A stretch of DNA of 22,473 nucleotides, taken from the NCBI GenBank assembly GCA_025464915.1, contig JAODNF010000065.1:1-22473 (forward strand), in the 5' to 3' direction. Positions within the stretch are counted from its first letter, which is position 1. Each line of letters begins with the position of its first letter. The notes below the pieces were generated by a model that made no database searches, was not told where the DNA came from, and worked only from the letters and a program-made list of their open reading frames with translations. The position numbers were made by a program, and so were the translations under genes. The DNA comes from Frankiales bacterium. Its GTDB lineage: Bacteria; Actinomycetota; Actinomycetes; Mycobacteriales; SCTD01. This document shows, piece after piece, positions 1-6,515 of this stretch.

Positions 1-191
1 AGGGTCTGGAACTCGCCCAGGACCTCGCCACCACGGACCTTCACCGCGCCGATCTCGGTGATCGCGCAGTCGAGGTGCGACCCGCCCGTGGTCTCGAGGT
101 CGACGACGACGAACGTGGCGTCCCGGAGCGGGGTCCCCAGCTCGTCGAGCGTCATCTGCACGCGCCGGACGGTAGGCAGGCCCTCCGACAT
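1..191 (-). CDS. DEDDh 3'-5' exonuclease (DNA polymerase III epsilon-like), N-terminal part only
   Basis: Only the first 63 codons are in the window; the gene continues past the left edge. Reading from an ATG at 191 (GGGGAG lies just upstream), the protein has a short leader and then FVVVDLETTGG, the ExoI motif of DEDDh exonucleases, with the metal-binding Asp and Glu in DLET. ITEIGAVKV follows, the usual next strand. The family removes 3' nucleotides from DNA or RNA using two metal ions. In actinobacteria this start commonly belongs to a longer protein that also carries a UvrC-like GIY-YIG nuclease domain; whether that is so here cannot be seen. A second possible start is the ATG 12 codons downstream. 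The gene is divergent from the ABC hydrolase fusion, with a 33-base gap. Confidence 0.85.
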   Translation of the reverse strand, partial: MSEGLPTVRRVQMTLDELGTPLRDATFVVVDLETTGGSHLDCAITEIGAVKVRGGEVLGEFQT

Positions 192-212
192 GCTCTCCCC
201 GCCACGCCGACA

Positions 213-224
213 TAGGGTCAACGG
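213..224 (+). promoter_or_regulatory. Possible leaderless promoter (-10 TAGGGT) for the hydrolase-ABC fusion
   Basis: TAGGGT at 213-218 fits the actinobacterial -10 pattern TAnnnT. It sits exactly six bases before the ATG at 225, so transcription would begin at or beside the start codon, as in leaderless mRNAs. I see no strong -35 about 17 bases upstream. AGGG within the same stretch could instead be a weak ribosome-binding site. The same hexamer and spacing recur before the gene at 3569. Confidence 0.4.
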
Positions 225-2753
225 ATGAGAGGAGTCCGCGCTGTCGCGCTCGCTGCGGCCCTCGTCCTGCTGACCGGTCTGATCAGCCTCGGCAGCGTCC
301 ACGCCGACCCCCCGACCGTCCGCACCGAGAAGCACGTCGTCCAGCTCCCGGGCGGCCCGACCTTCGACCGCGACGTGCGGCTGCCGATCACGCTCTACCT
401 GCCCGAGGGCAAGGGACCGCACCCGTCCGTCATCGTCAGCCCCGGGTTCGGGCAGACCGAGGACGGCGTCGCTGCGGACGCCCGCTACCTCGCGCAGCAG
501 GGCTACGTCGCCCTGGCCTGGACGATGCGCGGCTTCCAGCTGTTCAACACCCAGGGCGGCAAGATCGCTCTCGACGCCCCGGACACCGAGGTGCAGGACC
601 TCAAGGCCCTGATCACCCTGCTCAGCAAGCGGTCCGACGTGCTCCAGGACGGCCCCGGCGACCCCCGGGTCGGCCTGATGGGGGAGTCGTACGGCGGTGG
701 CATCTCCCTCATGGGAGCGACCTACGACAAGCGGGTCGACGCCATCGTCCCCGTCATCACCTGGAACTCGCTGGAGACCGCGCTGGACCCGGGCGGCGTG
801 TTCAAGGCCGAGTACGCCTCGGTCTTCTTCCTGCTCGCCAGCCGCAACGGCTGCGCCCTGTTCGCGACCCGCAGCTGCACGACCTACACCCGGCTGGCGG
901 AGACCGGGATCGCCACCGAGGCAGATCTCAAGCTTCTCCGGTACTCCAGCCCCGACCCCAGCAAGATCACCGCGCCGACGCTGCTGATCCAGGGCGAGGA
1001 CGACACGCTGTTCCCGCTGAGCGAGTCGCTCCGGACGGCAGAAGCCTTGCAGAGCAAGGGAACCCCGTTCGCGCTGCGCTGGCTCAAGGGCGGTCACGAC
1101 AAGAGCTTCAGCAGCGACGCCGAGGCCGGGATCCGCCGGTCGGCCGGCACCTGGTTCGACCGCTACCTCAAGAAGAGGGCCGTGAGCACCGGCCCGCTGT
1201 TCACCTGGCACCGCAGCAGCGGTGGCGACGGCGCCAGCAAGCGCCTCCCGACCACCCCGCCGGTGGACGTGACGGTCACGGACGGCACGAAGACGGTGAG
1301 CAACCCCGCGGGCGGCCGGCCCGCGAGCATCAGCAGCGTCCCGGGTGCCGGCTCGGTGGCGGACCTGGCGGGTGCCCTCGGTCTCGACATCCCGGGGCAG
1401 TCCGCGTCCTGGGACAGCCCCCGGCTGCCCGCCAGCAAGGAGCTCCTCGGCGCCGGGACCCTGAAGGTCGACGTGCAGAGCAGCACCGGCGAGGCGGTCC
1501 TGTTCGCCAAGGTCCTCGACGTGAAGCCGGACGGCTCAACCAGCCTGCCGAACGGCCAGGTGGCGCCGGTCCGCGTCCGCAACGGCGAGGCGACCATCGA
1601 GCTCCCGACGCTGGCCCACACCATCCCCGCGGGCCACCGGATCCGCGTGACGCTCGCCTCGACCGACCTGGCCTACGCCGGACCCACCGCGCCCGCGACG
1701 TACACGCTGTCGAACCCCCGGCTCTCGCTCACCCTGGTGCCGCTGTCCAAGGGCAAGGGGTACGCAGGACTGGCTCTCGTCTCCGGGCTGATCGCCCTCG
1801 GAGTGCTGCTGATCGGTGTCTTCGTCTGGACCCGACGGCACCGCAAGGCGCCGGACCTCGGCGACGACGACGGCCCGCTGGTCGTCATCAGCGGCCTGGC
1901 CAAGTCGTACGCCGACGGCTTCCGCGCCGTCGACGGTGTCGACATGGTCGTCGAGAAGGGCCAGGTGCTCGGGCTGCTCGGCCCGAACGGCGCGGGCAAG
2001 ACCACCACGCTGCGGATGCTCGCGGGTCTCATCGAGCCGACCGAGGGGTCGGTCAAGGTCTTCGGCCGAGAGGTCGTCAGCGGCGCGCCGGTCCTGTCCC
2101 GCATCGGCTTCTTCATCGAGGGACCCGGCCTGCTGCCGCACCTCACCGGCATGGAGAACCTCGAGCTCTACTGGACCAGCACGGCGCCGTCGATGGAGGG
2201 CTCGTACGTCGAGGAGGCTCTCGACATCGCCGGTCTCGGCAACGCGGTGGACCGCCCCGTCCGCACCTACAGCCAGGGGATGCGGCAGCGGCTGGCCATC
2301 GCCCAGGCGATGCTCGGCCGGCCCGACCTGCTCGTCCTCGACGAGCCGACCAACGGCCTCGACCCGCCGCAGATCAAGGAGGTCCGCGAGGTGCTGCAGG
2401 CGATCGCCGCCACGGGACGCACCGTCCTCGTCAGCAGCCACCTGCTCGCCGAGGTGGAGCAGACGTGCACCCACGTCGTCGTCATGAGCAAGGGCAAGGT
2501 CGTGGCCCAGGGCCCGGTCGACGACCTGCTCGCCGACGAGGAGGCGGTGCGCGTCGAGGTCGACGACCTGGCCCACGCGCAGGCGGTCCTCAGCGATCTC
2601 GAGACCGACGTCGTCGACGGCGCTCTCGTCGTACGCCTCCACGACCTCCCGCGCACGGAGGTCGTCGCACGCCTCGTCGAGGGCGGGGTCGGGGTGCTGG
2701 GCGTCGCGAGCCGCCGACGGCTCGAGGACGTCTTCCTGGAGCTGACGTCGTGA
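225..2753 (+). CDS. Secreted S15-like alpha/beta hydrolase fused through one membrane segment to an ABC-transporter ATPase
   Basis: 842 residues in four parts. (1) Signal peptide, residues 1-27, ending VHA before DPP. (2) Alpha/beta hydrolase of the CocE/NonD or X-Pro dipeptidyl-peptidase (S15) type, about 30-320, with nucleophile Ser155 in GESYGGG, probable acid Asp259 or Asp260 in QGEDDT and His291 in GGHDKS; a jelly-roll-like PepX C-terminal domain follows at about 325-505. (3) One membrane helix at about 513-537, followed by basic WTRRHRK, which places what follows in the cytoplasm. (4) ABC ATPase, about 550-842, with Walker A 586-594 (GPNGAGKTT), signature near 682-686 (YSQGM), Walker B ending Asp706-Glu707, and an H-loop SSH. 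The Q-loop Gln appears to be Glu. The permease gene at 2750 overlaps by four bases, so the two probably form one transporter. Hydrolase outside and ATPase inside in a single chain is unusual. Substrate unknown. Confidence 0.9.
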   Translation: MRGVRAVALAAALVLLTGLISLGSVHADPPTVRTEKHVVQLPGGPTFDRDVRLPITLYLPEGKGPHPSVIVSPGFGQTEDGVAADARYLAQQGYVALAWTMRGFQLFNTQGGKIALDAPDTEVQDLKALITLLSKRSDVLQDGPGDPRVGLMGESYGGGISLMGATYDKRVDAIVPVITWNSLETALDPGGVFKAEYASVFFLLASRNGCALFATRSCTTYTRLAETGIATEADLKLLRYSSPDPSKITAPTLLIQGEDDTLFPLSESLRTAEALQSKGTPFALRWLKGGHDKSFSSDAEAGIRRSAGTWFDRYLKKRAVSTGPLFTWHRSSGGDGASKRLPTTPPVDVTVTDGTKTVSNPAGGRPASISSVPGAGSVADLAGALGLDIPGQSASWDSPRLPASKELLGAGTLKVDVQSSTGEAVLFAKVLDVKPDGSTSLPNGQVAPVRVRNGEATIELPTLAHTIPAGHRIRVTLASTDLAYAGPTAPATYTLSNPRLSLTLVPLSKGKGYAGLALVSGLIALGVLLIGVFVWTRRHRKAPDLGDDDGPLVVISGLAKSYADGFRAVDGVDMVVEKGQVLGLLGPNGAGKTTTLRMLAGLIEPTEGSVKVFGREVVSGAPVLSRIGFFIEGPGLLPHLTGMENLELYWTSTAPSMEGSYVEEALDIAGLGNAVDRPVRTYSQGMRQRLAIAQAMLGRPDLLVLDEPTNGLDPPQIKEVREVLQAIAATGRTVLVSSHLLAEVEQTCTHVVVMSKGKVVAQGPVDDLLADEEAVRVEVDDLAHAQAVLSDLETDVVDGALVVRLHDLPRTEVVARLVEGGVGVLGVASRRRLEDVFLELTS

Positions 2754-3559
2754 TCGGCGTCGAGATCACCCGCCAGGCCAAGCGCCGCCGGACGCTCTAC
2801 GCCTTCCTCGCGCTCGTCGCGATCCCGGTGGTCGTCATGACCGCGCTGCTCGTCAACGGCGGTCCCGGCCCGGACGACCGCGGCGGCAGCCCGAACCTCG
2901 TCGACGTCGCCTCCTCCAGCGGTCTGAACTTCGCGCTGTTCATGCTGCTCGCGACCTCGCAGTTCCTGCTCGTCGTCGTCGTGTCGCTGTTCGCCGGCGA
3001 CGCGGTGGCCAGCGAGGCGCAGTGGGGGTCGCTGCGCTACCTGCTGACCCGCCCGATCGCCCGCTTCCGGCTGCTGCGCACCAAGCTCGTCGTCGCCGGC
3101 CTCTACGCCACGGGCGCGGTGCTGACCGTGCCGGTCGCCTCGGTCGCGATGGGCACCGTGGCCTTCGGGTGGAGCTCGGTCCAGACGCCGCTGGCGGGCG
3201 CGCTCGGCGTGAACACCGGGGTCTCCCGGCTCGCGCTCGCCACCGGGTACGTCGTGGCGACCATGGCCGTCGTCGTGGCGCTCGCGTTCCTGTTCTCCAC
3301 GATGACCGACGCACCGCTCACCGCCGTGGGCGGGGCGGTCGTGCTCGTCGTCGTCAGCGAGATCCTGGACCAGGTGTCGGCCCTCGGGTCGATCCGCACG
3401 GGGCTCCCGACGCACTACTGGCTGGCGTGGCTCGACCTGCTCGTTGACCCCGTCGACGCCTCGAAGATGACGACCGGCCTGCTCGAGATGCTGCCGTGGG
3501 TCGTCGTCCCGCTGCTGCTGGCCTTCTGGAACTTCCGCCGCAAGGACGTGCTCTCATAG
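2750..3559 (+). CDS. ABC-2 type transporter permease
   Basis: 269 residues from a GTG at 2750 that overlaps the TGA of the ATPase gene (GTGA), indicating translational coupling. The N-terminus IGVEITRQAKRRRTLYAFL is typical of ABC-2 permeases: a cytoplasmic stretch with basic residues before the first helix. About six hydrophobic segments follow, the first near residues 18-35, with two pairs around 60-150 and a last one near the C-terminus before NFRRKDVLS. It would form the membrane channel driven by the ATPase domain of the fusion protein upstream. The substrate cannot be read from the sequence; related systems export small molecules, peptides or drugs. An open frame extends upstream to 2465, but only as an Arg-rich shadow of the ATPase. 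Confidence 0.85.
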   Translation: MIGVEITRQAKRRRTLYAFLALVAIPVVVMTALLVNGGPGPDDRGGSPNLVDVASSSGLNFALFMLLATSQFLLVVVVSLFAGDAVASEAQWGSLRYLLTRPIARFRLLRTKLVVAGLYATGAVLTVPVASVAMGTVAFGWSSVQTPLAGALGVNTGVSRLALATGYVVATMAVVVALAFLFSTMTDAPLTAVGGAVVLVVVSEILDQVSALGSIRTGLPTHYWLAWLDLLVDPVDASKMTTGLLEMLPWVVVPLLLAFWNFRRKDVLS

Positions 3560-3568
3560 GGTGCTGCC
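3557..3568 (+). promoter_or_regulatory. Possible leaderless promoter (-10 TAGGGT) before the small CxxC protein
   Basis: TAGGGT at 3557-3562 begins with the TAG stop codon of the permease and lies six bases before the GTG at 3569. This is the same arrangement as at 213-225. No purine-rich ribosome-binding site separates the two genes, which supports leaderless expression. The -35 region is weak (TTCCGC near 3533). Confidence 0.4.
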
Positions 3569-3805
3569 GTGCCCGTTCAGCTCCCCGGTCCTGACACGCG
3601 ATGGCGCTGCCGCCAGTGCGGCAACCTGACGCGCTTCGACGTGACCCGGTCGACCCGGGCGAAGGAGTACGTGCACGTCGACCTGGCGGGCGAGCAGGTC
3701 GTGGAGGACCGCGACGTGGTGCAGGACGTCGTCGAGCACGTGACCTGTCGCTGGTGCTCCGCGGTGGACGCCGTCGAGGTCGTCCCGCGCCCCACCGCCA
3801 GCTGA
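3569..3805 (+). CDS. Small protein with two CxxC pairs (putative zinc ribbon)
   Basis: 78 residues from GTG at 3569. Cys14 and Cys17 (CRQC) and Cys60 and Cys63 (CRWC) form two knuckles about 43 residues apart, the spacing of a small zinc ribbon. Between them lies an acidic, strand-forming segment (EYVHVDLAGEQVVEDRD). There is no signal peptide or membrane helix, so it is probably cytoplasmic. It lies 9 bases after the permease and 79 bases before a second small Cys-rich gene, close to the cell-wall hydrolase. I do not recognise a characterised family; zinc binding is inferred from the Cys spacing. The codon use and the clean end before a real intergenic gap favour a true gene. Confidence 0.7.
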   Translation: MPVQLPGPDTRWRCRQCGNLTRFDVTRSTRAKEYVHVDLAGEQVVEDRDVVQDVVEHVTCRWCSAVDAVEVVPRPTAS

Positions 3806-3884
3806 GCCGCCCCGGGAAACGTCGGACCCCCTCCCTAGCGTCCACGACACGGCCGTCCGAGCCGTCGGAGAAGTGGAGCGGAAG

Positions 3885-4100
3885 GTGCGGATCGACTGCG
3901 ACACGTGCGCGGTGCGCGACGTGCAGTGCGGCGACTGCGTGATGACGGTGCTGCTCGGCGCCCCGGGGGTCTACGAGGTGGACGCGGGGGAGCAGCAGGC
4001 CCTGACGGTGCTCGCGGACCAGGGGCTTGTGCCCCGTTTGCGCCTGGTGCCCCACGGTGTCCGTTTCCCGGAGCAACCGCCGGACGTGAAGACCGGCTGA
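3885..4100 (+). CDS. Small Cys-rich protein (CDTC / CGDC)
   Basis: 71 residues from GTG at 3885, chosen because GGAG lies seven bases upstream; an in-frame GTG at 3873 would have almost no spacing to its own GGAG. The N-terminus reads MRIDCDTCAVRD followed by VQCGDCVMTVLLG, giving Cys5, Cys8, Cys15 and Cys18, a compact four-Cys cluster that could hold zinc or an iron-sulphur centre. The rest, about 50 residues, looks helical (EQQALTVLADQGLVPRLRLV). I recall similar small proteins next to NlpC/P60 genes in other actinobacteria, but know of no assigned function. It precedes the riboswitch-controlled hydrolase by 292 bases and is probably a separate transcription unit. Confidence 0.7.
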   Translation: MRIDCDTCAVRDVQCGDCVMTVLLGAPGVYEVDAGEQQALTVLADQGLVPRLRLVPHGVRFPEQPPDVKTG

Positions 4101-4104
4101 GTGA

Positions 4105-4138
4105 GTGCCGACACACCTGGGGGGACGGTTGTCGGCAC
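4105..4138. repeat. Perfect 9-bp inverted repeat next to the riboswitch promoter
   Basis: GTGCCGACA at 4105-4113 and TGTCGGCAC at 4130-4138 are perfect inverted copies separated by 16 bases. The right arm overlaps the proposed -35 box (4129-4134). No T-tract follows, so it is more like an operator than an intrinsic terminator, but a hairpin ending the upstream transcript is also possible. Confidence 0.55.
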
Positions 4139-4158
4139 ACAACGGACACCGCTAACCT
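4129..4158 (+). promoter_or_regulatory. Probable vegetative promoter of the riboswitch / NlpC-P60 transcript
   Basis: -35 TTGTCG at 4129-4134, an 18-base spacer, and -10 TAACCT at 4153-4158. Transcription would begin near 4165, about 30 bases before the riboswitch structure and 228 bases before the start codon. The -10 hexamer is identical to that of the tadE promoter at 13981. Confidence 0.6.
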
Positions 4159-4192
4159 GCACCAAGGCCCAGACGCGACAGCCACCCACCCG

Positions 4193-4368
4193 GGTGGCGG
4201 CAGCTGAGCCACCGCCGAGTCTGCAACGGGGTCCCCACCCTGACGCGGAGCCGGGGAACCACGTTCCCTGGGGTGAATCGGCGCCGAGGACCGGGAACCC
4301 CCGGGCGGAGGCGTCGTAGGGCAACGCTTCCTCCGCCCGAACCCGTCAGCTCACCCGGTAGGCGGACC
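4193..4368 (+). ncRNA. Cyclic di-AMP riboswitch (ydaO-yuaA type)
   Basis: The segment carries the hallmark conserved blocks of the ydaO aptamer in order: CCGCCGAGTC (4212-4221), CCGGGGAACCA (4251-4261), GGGGTGAATCGG (4270-4281) and CCGAACCCGTCAGCTCAC (4337-4354), closing with GGTAGGCGG. P1 pairs 4212-4216 (CCGCC) with 4361-4365 (GGCGG). A variable stem pairs 4303-4311 with 4330-4338, nine base pairs without mismatch. The family binds two molecules of c-di-AMP and usually lowers expression; in actinobacteria it commonly precedes cell-wall hydrolase genes, as here. A hairpin just 5' (4193-4198 with 4208-4213, or 4196-4200 with 4212-4216) competes with the P1 5' strand. Confidence 0.95.
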
Positions 4369-4395
4369 GAGGAAGAAGGAGACCCGCCTCCCTTG
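4360..4395 (+). promoter_or_regulatory. Riboswitch expression platform with ribosome-binding site and TTG start
   Basis: The Shine-Dalgarno AAGGAG is at 4376-4381, eleven bases before TTG 4393. GGAG 4378-4381 can pair with CTCC 4388-4391 across a six-base loop, hiding the site. Alternatively AGGCGG 4360-4365, which includes the P1 3' strand, can pair with CCGCCT 4384-4389 and leave the site in an open loop. The two pairings exclude each other and the second excludes P1, which suggests translational control. Folding energies were not computed. Confidence 0.55.
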
Positions 4396-5436
4396 GCGAG
4401 CCCCCGCAAGTCCGTGCGCCCCCTTGTCGCCCTCGCGATCGCTGCTGCGGGTGTCCTGAGCGTTCTGCCAGGCACCAGCGCGCAGGCCGACCCCCGCCCG
4501 TCGCTCGCGCAGGTCGAGGCCCGCGTCGAGGCCCTGAACGCCAGGGTGGACTCCGCCGTCGAGGCCTACTCGAACGCGAAGATCGAGCTCGCGTCCGCCA
4601 GCCGTCGCGCCGCCGTGGCCCGGGGCCGGGTGAAGAGCGCTCAGGCCGAGCTCGACACGATCAAGCGGCAGATGGGCGCCATCGCGGCCGCTGCCTACCG
4701 CTCGGGGGGCACCGACCAGTTCGTGCAGCTCGTCAGCACGAGCACGCCGCAGACGTTCCTGGACCGCGCCGCGTCGCTGGACCGGATCGCCGCCGGTCAG
4801 AGCTCGCAGATGGCCGCCGCCGCCACCGCGCGGCACCGCCTCGCCGCGGTGCAGGCCGAGGCCAGCCACGAGAAGGCCGCCGCCGACGCGGTCGCCAAGA
4901 CGATGGCCAAGCAGAAGGCCACCATCGAGAACGCGCTCGCCGAGCAGCAGCGCCTGCTGAGCAGCCTCAAGGCCGACGAGCAGCGCAAGCTCCGGGCCGC
5001 GCAGCGCCTCGCCGCCGCCCGCGCCCAGGCGCAGGCCCGCGCCTCGCGCAGCCGCAGCTTCGACGTCCCGACCTACAACGGCCCGGCCCGCGGCCGCGCG
5101 GCCGAGGCGGTCCAGGCGGCGTACGCCCAGATCGGCAAGCCCTACTCCTGGGGCGCCTCGGGTCCCGGCTCCTTCGACTGCTCCGGCCTGACCATGTGGG
5201 CCTGGGGCCACGCCGGCGTCTCCCTGCCGCACTCGAGCCAGGCGCAGTACGGCAGCGGCGAGCACGTCAGCCAGTCCGACCTGCAGCCGGGTGACCTGGT
5301 GTTCTACGGCTCCCCGATCCACCACGTGGGCATCTACGTCGGTGGCGGCAACATGATCGAGGCGCCGCACTCCGGCGCGTACGTGCGCGTCGCCAGCTAC
5401 AGCCGCGGTGACTACGCGGGTGCCGTCCGCCCGTAG
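4393..5436 (+). CDS. NlpC/P60 peptidoglycan endopeptidase with N-terminal coiled coil (RipA-like)
   Basis: 347 residues. The TTG at 4393 is the only sensible in-frame start after the ribosome-binding site; upstream in-frame codons lie inside the riboswitch. Signal peptide, residues 1 to about 32 (SPRKSVRPLVALAIAAAG, ending TSAQA). Residues 35-240 are Ala/Lys/Gln/Glu-rich and helical, the long coiled coil of RipA-like secreted hydrolases. The NlpC/P60 domain fills about 250-347 with catalytic Cys263 (FDCSGL), His311 (HHVGIY) and a third polar position at His326 (APHSG). The family cuts the D-glutamyl-meso-diaminopimelate bond in stem peptides to separate daughter cells or remodel the wall. It is controlled by the c-di-AMP riboswitch upstream and followed 83 bases later by sepH. 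Confidence 0.95.
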   Translation: MASPRKSVRPLVALAIAAAGVLSVLPGTSAQADPRPSLAQVEARVEALNARVDSAVEAYSNAKIELASASRRAAVARGRVKSAQAELDTIKRQMGAIAAAAYRSGGTDQFVQLVSTSTPQTFLDRAASLDRIAAGQSSQMAAAATARHRLAAVQAEASHEKAAADAVAKTMAKQKATIENALAEQQRLLSSLKADEQRKLRAAQRLAAARAQAQARASRSRSFDVPTYNGPARGRAAEAVQAAYAQIGKPYSWGASGPGSFDCSGLTMWAWGHAGVSLPHSSQAQYGSGEHVSQSDLQPGDLVFYGSPIHHVGIYVGGGNMIEAPHSGAYVRVASYSRGDYAGAVRP

Positions 5437-5481
5437 CGCGTTCTGCTTGTGCAGCCACCCCGGGTGACGGGAGACTTCCTG

Positions 5482-5504
5482 CGGCGCGTCCTTCCCCCGC
5501 GCCG
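5482..5504 (+). terminator. Possible hairpin between the NlpC/P60 gene and sepH
   Basis: CGGCGCG at 5482-5488 and CGCGCCG at 5498-5504 form a perfect seven-pair GC stem with a nine-base loop. Only TT follows, so termination would be weak; it may simply mark the transcript boundary. No clear promoter for sepH was seen in the 83-base gap. Confidence 0.3.
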
Positions 5505-5519
5505 TTGAACGGAGGCACG

Positions 5520-6515
5520 GTGCGCGAGCTCCACGTCGTCGCGGTGAGCGAGGACGGTCGGCACGTCGTGCTCGCCGCCCGCCGCGGGTCCACCAAGGGC
5601 GCGTTCAAGGTCGCGCTCGACGCGACCCTCGCGGCGGCCCTGAAGGGCGACCTGCCGCGGGCCGGCGACGACGAGGTCCCGGACGTCTCGCCGAAGGAGA
5701 TCCAGGCGCGGTTGCGGGCCGGCGAGTCGGTCGAGGAGATCGCCCGCTCGGCGGGAGTCCCGCAGGCCCGCGTGGAGCGGTACGCCGGACCGGTCGAGGG
5801 GGAGAAGGCGCGGATGATCGACGCCACCCGCTCGAGCTTCGTGGTACGAGGACGGCTGGGGCGGTCCGCCGTCGACCTCGGTACGGCGGTGGACGCCGCG
5901 ATCGGTGCCGGGGGCGCCGACGACGAGGGCACCGAGTGGTCCACCTACCGGCTCGAGGACGGGACCTGGCTCGTCGAGGTCCGCTGGTACGCCCGCAAGC
6001 GCACCCGTACGGCGTCCTGGGTCTGGGACCCCGCGCAGAAGACGGCGACCGGCAGCGACCCCGCAGCGACCGCACTGGCCCACCAGGAGTCCGAGGAGGC
6101 GGCGGCCCGCAAGCCCAAGCCCGCCCCCAGGCCCCGCCCCGTGGTCACGAGGGCCCCGGCGAAGCAGCCGCCGAAGCGCGCCGCGTCGAAGGCCTCCAAG
6201 GCGGCCGCCAAGCCGGCTGCGAAGAAGGCCGTGGCGAAGCCCGCCGCGAAGAAGGTCGCCGCGAAGCCGGCCGGCAAGCCTGCTGCGAACAAGACCGCTG
6301 CGAAGCCGGCAGCACCGAGGCCCGCGTCCAAGGGGGCCGCCCGCACGTCTGCCGCCCCGGCGCGCCAGCAGCGGGTGCTGCGCGTCGTCCCGGACCCCGT
6401 GCCGAGCACGGCCGGCAAGGCCGTGCCGAAGGCGGCGAGGAGCAGCAAGCAGCGGGCGAGCGTGCCCGCCTGGGCCGACGTCCTGCTCGGCACGACTCCC
6501 GGGGCAGACCGCTGA
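5520..6515 (+). CDS. sepH: Septation protein SepH (DUF3071)
   Basis: 331 residues from GTG 5520, with GGAGG at 5511-5515. A TTG at 5505 would add five residues and has no ribosome-binding site. The N-terminal domain (1 to about 185) is the DUF3071 fold: it begins RELHVVAVSEDGRHVVL and contains a helix-turn-helix-like part (SPKEIQARLRAGESVEEIA) and the conserved YRLEDGTWLVEVRW segment. A disordered Lys/Ala/Pro tail with repeated PAAKKA/AKPA units spans about 205-285. The conserved C-terminal peptide ASVPAWADVLLG closes the protein. SepH binds FtsZ through its N-terminal domain and promotes Z-ring assembly in Streptomyces and mycobacteria. It heads a chain of overlapping genes running to pimB. 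Confidence 0.93.
   Translation: MRELHVVAVSEDGRHVVLAARRGSTKGAFKVALDATLAAALKGDLPRAGDDEVPDVSPKEIQARLRAGESVEEIARSAGVPQARVERYAGPVEGEKARMIDATRSSFVVRGRLGRSAVDLGTAVDAAIGAGGADDEGTEWSTYRLEDGTWLVEVRWYARKRTRTASWVWDPAQKTATGSDPAATALAHQESEEAAARKPKPAPRPRPVVTRAPAKQPPKRAASKASKAAAKPAAKKAVAKPAAKKVAAKPAGKPAANKTAAKPAAPRPASKGAARTSAAPARQQRVLRVVPDPVPSTAGKAVPKAARSSKQRASVPAWADVLLGTTPGADR

Noticed and set aside
1536..2642. Long open frame (368 codons) opposite the hydrolase-ABC gene
   Set aside because: Asp/Arg/Gly/Val-rich low-complexity translation typical of the antisense of a GC-rich gene; the plus strand encodes intact Walker motifs there.
3814..3842. ECF-sigma-like promoter (GGGAAAC and CGTC) before the second small Cys protein
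   Set aside because: The 18-base spacing is longer than the roughly 16 expected and the match is short; not convincing.
4273..4392. N-terminal extension of the NlpC/P60 protein
   Set aside because: It lies in the conserved riboswitch and would place about 40 Arg/Pro-rich residues before a good signal peptide.
4351..5370. Antisense open frame (339 codons) over the NlpC/P60 gene
   Set aside because: Shadow of the coding strand; no motifs, no start signals, and it crosses the riboswitch.
6160..6330. Repetitive DNA in the sepH 3' half as a satellite or recombination site
   Set aside because: Explained by the Lys/Ala/Pro-rich disordered tail normal for SepH proteins.
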